The notes beneath the pieces are model-generated. The model searched no databases. It was not told the DNA's origin and saw only the letters and a program-made list of their open reading frames with translations. Shown here one piece after another: positions 57,265 through 64,000 of a stretch of 64,000 bases of DNA. Both the position numbers and the translations under genes were made by a program. Positions within the stretch are counted from its first letter, which is position 1, and the number at the start of each line of letters is the position of its first letter. Origin of the DNA: an uncultured Bacteroidales bacterium (GTDB taxonomy: Bacteria; Bacteroidota; Bacteroidia; Bacteroidales; Paludibacteraceae); assembly GCA_946626605.1 (NCBI GenBank), contig CAMOUL010000008.1:1-64000 (forward strand). The letters run 5' to 3'.

Positions 57265-58584
57265 TTATCTTGTTATTTGCTTGCCGTCTAACGTATAGGT
57301 GTTTCCGTTTCGTTCGATGACTACTTGACCGTTCATGAGTTTCTTGACTGCCGAAGCCGGTTCTTCTACCGCTTCGATGTCCTGAGTGCCCTCGATGAAC
57401 GTACCCATGTAATAGGGCGCACATACGTCTGCGGCGGTCTTCCCGGAACCGACGTTTCCGGTCTTATTGATGGCATGACCGCTGGAGCTTTGACCCTCAT
57501 TCCAGAATCCGCGGTTGAGCCAGGTGGTGATAACCGTTCCTTTGCTGGTGGACCAGTTGGTGTCATCGCCGTTGCCGGCCTCTTCCGGGAACCAGTAGTT
57601 GATGCCATCTACGTTAGAGAGCGGTTTGAGCGCATCTACCAGATCCTTGACGAAAGCGTATTGACCGGCTATGCTGCAAGGCCAAACGTCACGGGTGTCA
57701 TAGTTTACGCCTGACGTGGGCCAGTACTGGAAGTTATACGCGCATTCTACGATATGTACGCGTTTATTCGGAAACAGGGTCTTCAGGTTCTTAATCGAGT
57801 TCACCAGATAGTTCTTATTGCTCTTTTCTGCTATCTGCTCCGCCGTCAGATAACCGTGCCAGAAGGGATAGTAACTCAGTCCGATGATATCGAAGTCCAC
57901 ACCGCCCTTAATCAGCTTGTTGTAGTAAAACGAGTTATAACCCGTAATCGTCGGTCGGTCGGTATGAATGATGATCTGTGCATTCGGGCATTCTTCGCGC
58001 ACCGCATTGCATCCGGCTTTGAGCAGACCCAAATAACCGTCCCAGTTGTCGCCTGCTTCTTCGTACGGGTGTACCTTAATGCCGCATAAACCGTACATGA
58101 TCTCATTACCTACCTGCACTAAATCAGGCGTGGCACCGGCTTCCTTGAGGGCACTGAGCACCTCATGCGTATAGTCCGATACGTGCTGAGCCATCGCGGC
58201 GTCATCGCTGCCTTTCCAGGCCGCAGGAGCTTGGATATGGGTGGCGTCCACCCACGTGTCCGAATAATGAAAATCCAACATGAAATAAGCACCCGCCTCT
58301 TTGATTCGTTTTCCCAATGAGGTCACATAGGCCAGATCCTGACATACCGAAGGATCGGACGTACCCGGGTTTACGAAGATACGTACGCGGAAGGTGTTCC
58401 ATCCGCATTCCTCTGTCAGCCATGTGATCAGATTGCTGATCTTTTGACCGTTCACATTCTTGTAAGGAGAGTTGTGTTCTTCATACTTCGGCAACATCGA
58501 GATGTCACCCCCTACATAACGTGTCTGCGCCTGCGCGCATATACAAACGCACGCCAACGCCAGCATGAATAAACCTTTTTTCAT
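57265..58584 (-). CDS. GH53 arabinogalactan endo-beta-1,4-galactanase with short C-terminal tail (start reassigned)
   Basis: GGDISMLPKYEE, WNTFRVRIFVNP, LDFHYSDTWVDATHIQAPAAW, VQVGNEIMYGL, IVECAYNF; tail VKKLMNGQVVIERNGNTYTLDGKQITR. Confidence 0.93.
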   Translation of the reverse strand: MKKGLFMLALACVCICAQAQTRYVGGDISMLPKYEEHNSPYKNVNGQKISNLITWLTEECGWNTFRVRIFVNPGTSDPSVCQDLAYVTSLGKRIKEAGAYFMLDFHYSDTWVDATHIQAPAAWKGSDDAAMAQHVSDYTHEVLSALKEAGATPDLVQVGNEIMYGLCGIKVHPYEEAGDNWDGYLGLLKAGCNAVREECPNAQIIIHTDRPTITGYNSFYYNKLIKGGVDFDIIGLSYYPFWHGYLTAEQIAEKSNKNYLVNSIKNLKTLFPNKRVHIVECAYNFQYWPTSGVNYDTRDVWPCSIAGQYAFVKDLVDALKPLSNVDGINYWFPEEAGNGDDTNWSTSKGTVITTWLNRGFWNEGQSSSGHAINKTGNVGSGKTAADVCAPYYMGTFIEGTQDIEAVEEPASAVKKLMNGQVVIERNGNTYTLDGKQITR

Positions 58585-58599
58585 AATCGCACATTTAAA

Positions 58600-58637
58600 T
58601 CGCGTGCAAAGGTACAAAAAAAAAATGATATATGCAA
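58600..58637 (-). promoter_or_regulatory. GH53 gene promoter
   Basis: Reverse strand TTGCATATATCATTTTTTTTTTGTACCTTTGCACGC. Confidence 0.65.
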
Positions 58638-58710
58638 ATAAATCTGCATTTTCTGCCAAATTGTCAGTTTCTTTCTGCCAAAATCTGCGCAATTTGCCCC
58701 AAAATCCCTT

Positions 58711-58727
58711 TGGCACAAGATTTGTCA
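58711..58727 (+). promoter_or_regulatory. Possible sigma-54-like -24/-12 element upstream of dnaK
   Basis: TGGCACaagatTTGTca versus TGGCACN5TTGCW; one mismatch in the -12 GC. Confidence 0.4.
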
Positions 58728-58740
58728 TTTCTTGGGTGAA

Positions 58741-58776
58741 CTAGTGCGACTAGTACATCTAGAGCGTCTAGTAAAT
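58741..58776. repeat. 9-bp CTAG-containing tandem array, 4 units, in dnaK leader
   Basis: ctagtgcga ctagtacat ctagagcgt ctagtaaat. Confidence 0.85.
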
Positions 58777-58808
58777 CTGGAAAATTAACTAAAGAAAGGA
58801 AATATACT

Positions 58809-60734
58809 ATGTCTAAAATTATTGGAATTGACCTCGGTACCACGAACTCGTGTGTAGCCGTAATGGAGGGTAACGAACCCATCGTTATCGCAAACGCTGA
58901 AGGTAAACGTACGACTCCTTCTGTAGTCGGATTTATCGAGGGCGGCGAGCGTAAAGTAGGTGACCCTGCTAAACGTCAAGCTATCACAAACCCGACCAAA
59001 ACTATCTATTCTATCAAGCGTTTCATGGGTGAGACCTATGATCGTTTGCAATCGGAAATCGCGCGTGTTCCTTATAAAGTAACCAAAGGCGACAACAACA
59101 CTCCCCGTGTGGACATCGACGGACGTCTCTACACCCCGCAGGAGATCTCGGCGATCATCCTCCAAAAGATGAAGAAGACCGCTGAGGACTACCTCGGACA
59201 GGAAGTGACCGAAGCTGTCATCACCGTGCCGGCATACTTCAACGACTCTCAACGTCAGGCTACCAAGGAAGCCGGCGAGATCGCAGGTCTCAACGTACGC
59301 CGTATCGTCAATGAGCCGACCGCAGCTGCCCTGGCTTACGGCCTCGACAAGTCCAACAAGGATATGAAGATTGTAGTCTTCGACTGCGGTGGTGGTACCC
59401 ACGATGTATCCGTGCTCGAACTCGGTGACGGTGTCTTCGAAGTAAAAGCTACCGACGGTGATACCCACCTCGGCGGTGATGATTTCGACCATCGTATCAT
59501 CGATTGGCTCGTTCAGGAGTTCAAGAACGAGAACGGCGGCGCCGACCTCTCCAAAGATCCGATGGCTATGCAGCGTCTGAAAGAGGCTGCCGAGAAAGCA
59601 AAAATCGAGCTTTCGTCCTCTACCTCTACGGAGATCAATCTGCCGTATATCATGCCGGTTAACGGTGTGCCTGCACACTTGGTTAAGACCCTGACGCGTG
59701 CTAAATTCGAGCAACTCATCGACGACCTGATCCAGCGTACTATCGCGCCGTGTAAGACCGCTCTTGAGCACGCCGGATTGAAGACTTCCGATATCGACGA
59801 GATTATCCTCGTAGGTGGTTCGACCCGTATCCCGGCTATCCAGGATGCTGTACAGAAATTCTTCGGCAAAGCTCCGTCCAAGGGCGTTAACCCGGATGAG
59901 GTAGTCGCAGTCGGTGCAGCTATTCAGGGTGGTGTGCTTACAGGCGATGTTAAGGATGTACTGCTCCTTGATGTAACCCCGCTGAGCCTTGGTATCGAGA
60001 CGATGGGTGGCGTCATGACCAAGATGATCGAAGCCAACACCACCATCCCGACCAAGAAGACCGAGACCTTCACCACTGCGGTCGATAACCAGCCTTCTGT
60101 TGAGATCAAAGTCCTCCAAGGCGAGCGTCCGATGGCGGCTCAGAACAAGCAGATCGGTATCTTCCACCTCGATGGAATCATGCCGGCCCGTCGTGGCGAA
60201 CCGCAGATCGAAGTAACCTTCGATATCGACGCCAACGGTATCTTGAACGTCACCGCAAAGGACAAGGCTACCGGTAAGGAGCAGAAGATCCGTATCGAAG
60301 CATCCTCCGGTCTGTCTGACGAAGAGATCAAGCGTATGAAAGCCGAAGCAGAAGCCAACGCCGAAGCCGATAAGAAGGCCAAAGAGCAGGCTGACAAACT
60401 CAACAAAGCCGACGCTACGATCTTCCAGACCGAGAAGCAGCTCGCTGAATTCGGCGACAAGATCCCGGCTGACAAGAAGGCTCCGATTGAGAAAGCCCTC
60501 GCTGACCTCAAGGCTGCGTACGAGAAGAAAGACGCAGACGCTTGCGAAGCAGCAAACAACGCTTTGATGACTGCCTTCCAGGCTGCCAGCGCAGAGATGT
60601 ACGCTGCGCAACAGCAAGCACAAGCCGGCCAAGCCGGCCCGCAAGGTCCGCAAGCAGGCCCGACTGACAACAACGGCTCCAACGGCTCCAACGGCCCTAC
60701 CGCTGAGGACGTCGACTTCGAAGAAGTGAAATAA
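58809..60734 (+). CDS. dnaK: Chaperone protein DnaK
   Basis: [57 protein letters not shown]-terminal EDVDFEEVK. Confidence 0.99.
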   Translation: MSKIIGIDLGTTNSCVAVMEGNEPIVIANAEGKRTTPSVVGFIEGGERKVGDPAKRQAITNPTKTIYSIKRFMGETYDRLQSEIARVPYKVTKGDNNTPRVDIDGRLYTPQEISAIILQKMKKTAEDYLGQEVTEAVITVPAYFNDSQRQATKEAGEIAGLNVRRIVNEPTAAALAYGLDKSNKDMKIVVFDCGGGTHDVSVLELGDGVFEVKATDGDTHLGGDDFDHRIIDWLVQEFKNENGGADLSKDPMAMQRLKEAAEKAKIELSSSTSTEINLPYIMPVNGVPAHLVKTLTRAKFEQLIDDLIQRTIAPCKTALEHAGLKTSDIDEIILVGGSTRIPAIQDAVQKFFGKAPSKGVNPDEVVAVGAAIQGGVLTGDVKDVLLLDVTPLSLGIETMGGVMTKMIEANTTIPTKKTETFTTAVDNQPSVEIKVLQGERPMAAQNKQIGIFHLDGIMPARRGEPQIEVTFDIDANGILNVTAKDKATGKEQKIRIEASSGLSDEEIKRMKAEAEANAEADKKAKEQADKLNKADATIFQTEKQLAEFGDKIPADKKAPIEKALADLKAAYEKKDADACEAANNALMTAFQAASAEMYAAQQQAQAGQAGPQGPQAGPTDNNGSNGSNGPTAEDVDFEEVK

Positions 60735-60735
60735 A

Positions 60736-60795
60736 CGTTGCTTGCAACGATAAACATCGCGAAGCGATTATAAACGCGACACAGTCGCTATAAAC
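60736..60795. repeat. Three 20-bp units: variable hairpin + conserved ATAAAC linker
   Basis: CGTTGCttGCAACGataaac / ATCGCgaaGCGATtataaac / GCGACacaGTCGCtataaac. Confidence 0.9.
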
Positions 60796-60798
60796 AGA

Positions 60799-60831
60799 AA
60801 AGAGGAAGCAAAAACGGCTTCCTCTTTTTTG
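60799..60831 (+). terminator. Rho-independent terminator downstream of dnaK
   Basis: aaAGAGGAAGCaaaaacgGCTTCCTCTtttttg. Confidence 0.92.
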
Positions 60832-60852
60832 TAGAGTGGGGGATTTTTTTTC

Positions 60853-61514
60853 GTCCATTGTCCCGTCTGAGAGACGGTTTCCCCCTTTAGCGATATTTTT
60901 ATCGCCATGATTTTCTTCGTCCCCTGCGCGGGACAAACGTACCGCGAAAGATTCTTCCTTTTCGCCGTCTATTAGACGGTGTGTAATCTTCTCGGCTGTT
61001 TACCTTCGGTGCTGCTTCCATTTTGTCTATTAGTAGGGGATGTTATCCCCGTCTTTTCTTTAATTAGTCCGGAATCTTATTCCGGTCTCTATGTCCATTA
61101 TCCGGCATGTCATGCCGGTCGTCTCATTTGATGGTATTCTTACCGCCATTAGCTGTCTTGCTCTTTCTTCTATTGTTGGGCAATTTGATTGCCCGCTCTT
61201 GTGTGAGCTCGCGGTGTAGGCGGTGATCACTTATCGCGCTTCGCCACCCGTTCTCTACGACCGGGCGAGTTCGCCCTCGCGTCCGTCACGTCGTCTATTG
61301 TCCCGAAATAATCGTACCCCTTGCGGGTTAAGAATGTCATTCGGGTATATCCCCCCCCCATGTCGGAGTCGGAGGAGGCTTCTCTCTCTTTTGCTATTTA
61401 CCTGCGGTGCTGTTACTTTTCGTCCGTTAGCCCGGAATCTTATTCCGGCCTCTATGTCTGTTGTTCGGCATGTCATGCCGCCTTGTATGTCCATTAGGTC
61501 GGATTCTATCCGAC
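60853..61514. repeat. Array of about 14 short hairpins with variable stems and recurring GTCYRTTR linker
   Basis: Perfect stems e.g. 61036-61050 GGGGATgttATCCCC, 61069-61085 CCGGAATcttATTCCGG, 61102-61118 CCGGCATgtcATGCCGG, 61178-61194 GGGCAATttgATTGCCC, 61498-61514 GTCGGATtctATCCGAC. Confidence 0.92.
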
Positions 61515-61540
61515 GATTTTTACAAAAAATCACTCCCCCT

Positions 61541-61576
61541 CTTGCATATATCAAAAATAATTACTACCTTTGCACC
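61541..61576 (+). promoter_or_regulatory. Promoter upstream of 61739 ORF
   Basis: cTTGCATATATCaaaaataattacTACCTTTGCACCC. Confidence 0.65.
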
Positions 61577-61593
61577 CGCTTTACCATATCGGA

Positions 61594-61637
61594 ACGACAG
61601 TCAGACGACAGTCAAACGACGGTCAAGCGACAGTCAA
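61594..61637. repeat. 11-bp tandem array ACGACAGTCAA, 4 units
   Basis: acgacagtcag acgacagtcaa acgacggtcaa gcgacagtcaa. Confidence 0.93.
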
Positions 61638-61738
61638 AGCCAACGTAACTTACCTGTTACGCCCCAAACGAGCCCAAATTTATGTACAATACTATATTAT
61701 ATATTTATATATAATATACTTTTTAAACCCATTTTTTT

Positions 61739-62086
61739 ATGTCAGAAATCAAAACATCATCCGGCATCGAACAAATCCACGGCAAAACCAACGGCCGTGA
61801 CAGTGGCTATTTTTACATGCGAAACGGCAAGCAATTCTACCGTTCCCGTGAAGAAAACTACCAGCAAAACCAGTCTCCCCGCCAAAAGTGGAACTCAGCC
61901 GCCTTCAAGTACGCCAACTCCCAACTAAAACTCCTGACCTCCCCGGAAGCCAAAGCGCAACTCGAGACCGAATTTGAAGCGGCGAAACACATCGCTTCTA
62001 ATGGAAAATCGTACTCCACTTCACGTGCCTGGAAATTTAACTCGCTTATACACGATTATAAATTAGCGCATCCTTTTCAACAATAA
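61739..62086 (+). CDS. Small hypothetical protein (115 aa)
   Basis: ORF downstream of promoter; [30 protein letters not shown] pattern. Confidence 0.55.
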   Translation: MSEIKTSSGIEQIHGKTNGRDSGYFYMRNGKQFYRSREENYQQNQSPRQKWNSAAFKYANSQLKLLTSPEAKAQLETEFEAAKHIASNGKSYSTSRAWKFNSLIHDYKLAHPFQQ

Positions 62087-62107
62087 TATACTTTTTAGTG
62101 TCAAACA

Positions 62108-62141
62108 CTTGCATATATCAAATAAAAGTCGTAAATTTGCA
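62108..62141 (+). promoter_or_regulatory. pfkA promoter
   Basis: cTTGCATATATCaaataaaagtcgTAAATTTGC. Confidence 0.65.
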
Positions 62142-62166
62142 TCAGATTTTATTAAACAATAACATT

Positions 62167-63150
62167 ATGGAATATAAAATTAAAACTATCGGAGTGCTGA
62201 CCTCAGGCGGCGATGCTCCGGGAATGAATGCAGCAGTGCGCGCCGTCACTCGAGCTGCTATCGCTAACAACATCCGCGTCAAAGCTATTTTCCGCGGCTA
62301 CAAAGGCCTCATGGACGACGAAGTACAGGAGTTTACTACCCAGGATGTGAGCGGTATTATCCAGCGCGGAGGTACGATCCTCAAATCTGCCAGAAGCGAC
62401 GAGTTCAAAACTCCCGAGGGACGCAAGCGCGCGTACAATACTATTCAAAAAGAGCAGATTGATGCCCTGATCGTCATCGGTGGAGATGGCACTTTCACCG
62501 GCGCACGACTCCTCGCCCAGGAGTACAACATCCCCATCATCGGCGTCCCGGGGACGATCGACAATGACCTCTGGGGAACAGACTCCACCATCGGCTACGA
62601 TACTGCGCTCAACACTATTATGGATTGTGTGGACAAACTCCGTGACACCGGTACAAGCCACGAACGCCTTTTCTTGGTCGAAGTCATGGGACGTGACGCC
62701 GGCTTCCTCACTCTCAACGCCGCTATAGCCGCAGGAGCAGAAGCTGCCATCATCCCCGAACGGGCTACCCTCGAGGAACAGCTGGAGGCAGCAATAGGGC
62801 AGGGAAGACGCAAACACAAGAATAGCGGTATAGTCCTCGTTCAAGAGCACGCTATCCCTGGCGGAGCACAAGCAGTCGCTAAAATCATCGAAGAGGCTCA
62901 TCCTGAGTATGATACGCGCGTCACTATTCTTGGTCACCTCCAACGCGGTGGATCGCCTTCTGCTTTCGACCGTATCCTCGCTTCGCGATTCGGTTGCGCC
63001 GCAGTACAAGCCCTCCTCGACGAACAGCGCTCAATCATGGTCGGTCTCCAAAACGGTGAAGTCATTTACGTCCCCCTGACCAAAGCAATCAAGGAGAAAA
63101 AAGATATCAAAGATGACAAGTGGCAGGCTCTACAGGTCCTCAGCCTCTAA
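62167..63150 (+). CDS. pfkA: ATP-dependent 6-phosphofructokinase (start reassigned to MEYKIKTIG)
   Basis: [81 protein letters not shown]. Confidence 0.97.
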   Translation: MEYKIKTIGVLTSGGDAPGMNAAVRAVTRAAIANNIRVKAIFRGYKGLMDDEVQEFTTQDVSGIIQRGGTILKSARSDEFKTPEGRKRAYNTIQKEQIDALIVIGGDGTFTGARLLAQEYNIPIIGVPGTIDNDLWGTDSTIGYDTALNTIMDCVDKLRDTGTSHERLFLVEVMGRDAGFLTLNAAIAAGAEAAIIPERATLEEQLEAAIGQGRRKHKNSGIVLVQEHAIPGGAQAVAKIIEEAHPEYDTRVTILGHLQRGGSPSAFDRILASRFGCAAVQALLDEQRSIMVGLQNGEVIYVPLTKAIKEKKDIKDDKWQALQVLSL

Positions 63151-63151
63151 T

Positions 63152-63193
63152 TCTCCAATCTCCAATATCCAATCTCCAATATTCAATCTCAAA
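63152..63193. repeat. TCTCCAA heptad array x6 between pfkA and SprT-like gene
   Basis: tctccaa tctccaa tatccaa tctccaa tattcaa tctcaaa. Confidence 0.92.
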
Positions 63194-63198
63194 TCTCT

Positions 63199-63636
63199 TT
63201 GATTCCCACGATTGATTACATACAGGCCTGTTTTGACGAGTATAACGTCCGTTATTTCAACGGATCGTTGCCGCCGATACCTATCAAGCTCTCCAATGCC
63301 CGTACGTTCCTTGGAAAGGTGACGTTTATCAAGCATCGGACTTGGCTCTTTGGCGAATGGAGGTACTCGAACTTCAAACTGCGTATCAACACACGTTATG
63401 ACCTGCCGGAAGAGCTGCTGCATGACACGATTCTCCATGAGATGATTCATTATTACATCGCCGTGAACCACTTACGTGACACCTCCACGCACGGCCAACT
63501 CTTCCGCCGTGAGATGAAGCGGATCAACGAACAAGGAAACCGGCATATCACTATTTCCTACCGGCTTACGAAATTACTTCAGCTAAAGGAACTGTCACGA
63601 AATCCCGCTCCTGCCAAAGTGGATGCGGCAAGATGA
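63199..63636 (+). CDS. SprT-like zinc metalloprotease domain protein (TTG start)
   Basis: HDTILHEMIHYYIAVNHLRDTSTHGQLFRREMKRIN. Confidence 0.85.
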   Translation: MIPTIDYIQACFDEYNVRYFNGSLPPIPIKLSNARTFLGKVTFIKHRTWLFGEWRYSNFKLRINTRYDLPEELLHDTILHEMIHYYIAVNHLRDTSTHGQLFRREMKRINEQGNRHITISYRLTKLLQLKELSRNPAPAKVDAAR

Positions 63637-63988
63637 GTAGCGGATCGCTGCTCATTTTTATTTCATGGCCTTCGTCGTCAAAGGCTTGTATGAGGTCGAT
63701 GTCCATTGTACGGTCGGAATATTGACCGTTTTGAGACTTATGAACGCGCCCTAACTCGCGTTCGATGGCTTGGGTGGAGTGGAGTACTTCCAAGGGCTGC
63801 AAAGCCGTTTCTACGCGGCAACAGATATTGCAAAACCCGTTCTCGCTCTCGAATCCCCAAGGTTCAGAATAATAAAAAGAAGAGCATTTTGTTACCCTTC
63901 CTATTGTTTGTTCGATGCGCTCTACCGCCGCACGAATCGTCGCTTCGCGATTACCCAAGTTCGCTCCGAGAGAAAGAAAGTATAGCAT
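63566..63988 (-). CDS. folK: 2-amino-4-hydroxy-6-hydroxymethyldihydropteridine diphosphokinase
   Basis: FLSLGANLGNREATIRAAVERI, FCNICCRVETALQPLEVL, DRTMDIDLIQAFD, LPHPLWQERDFVTVPLAEV. Confidence 0.94.
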   Translation of the reverse strand: MLYFLSLGANLGNREATIRAAVERIEQTIGRVTKCSSFYYSEPWGFESENGFCNICCRVETALQPLEVLHSTQAIERELGRVHKSQNGQYSDRTMDIDLIQAFDDEGHEIKMSSDPLLILPHPLWQERDFVTVPLAEVIS

Positions 63989-64000
63989 CGGTGATCTTGA

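Noticed and set aside
58785-60653. 622-aa ORF antisense to dnaK
   Set aside because: Mirror ORF caused by dnaK codon bias; the sense strand is unequivocally DnaK. Long antisense dnaK ORFs are a known annotation artefact.
60853-61514. CRISPR array interpretation of the hairpin region
   Set aside because: Linkers are short and degenerate, spacing is irregular, variable parts are self-complementary, and no cas gene is in the window.
60853-61514. Series of rho-independent terminators
   Set aside because: Most hairpins lack a following T-tract; the genuine dnaK terminator is at 60799-60831.
61255-61554. 99-aa minus-strand ORF across the hairpin array
   Set aside because: Composition driven by palindromes, no recognisable motif or start context; hairpin explanation is better supported.

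Overview
The window looks like a Bacteroidales-type chromosome segment. This rests on SusC/SusD proteins, TTG..TAnnTTTGC promoters, an HU-LysM fusion and the gene repertoire. It is mostly housekeeping genes: thrS 3' end, rnhB, sppA, lpxK, mnmA, uvrA, rimO, recQ, panB, nadC, rimM, dut, dnaK, pfkA and folK. It also carries a surface-glycan block (GT2, GT4, WecA-like, CapD-like) and a beta-galactoside/galactan utilisation locus (GPH/MFS transporter, SusC, SusD, GH2, galM, galK), with a detached GH53 galactanase about 13 kb away. I saw no tRNA, rRNA, CRISPR array, prophage or transposase. The unusual content is non-coding repeat structure. (i) About 650 bp downstream of dnaK holds a dense array of short hairpins with variable but complementary stems, an AT-NNN-AT core and a recurring GTCYRTTR linker. 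It is preceded by three 20-bp hairpin+ATAAAC units. (ii) Many heptanucleotide tandem arrays of several sequence families sit on gene boundaries or are translated in frame inside conserved genes (rimO, a TrmH-type methyltransferase, a U32 peptidase, a GH2). (iii) Three arrays have an 11-bp period, and a 9-bp CTAG array lies in the dnaK leader. (iv) Three unrelated secreted proteins share a C-terminal tail. All calls come from reading the sequence; no homology search or folding program was run.
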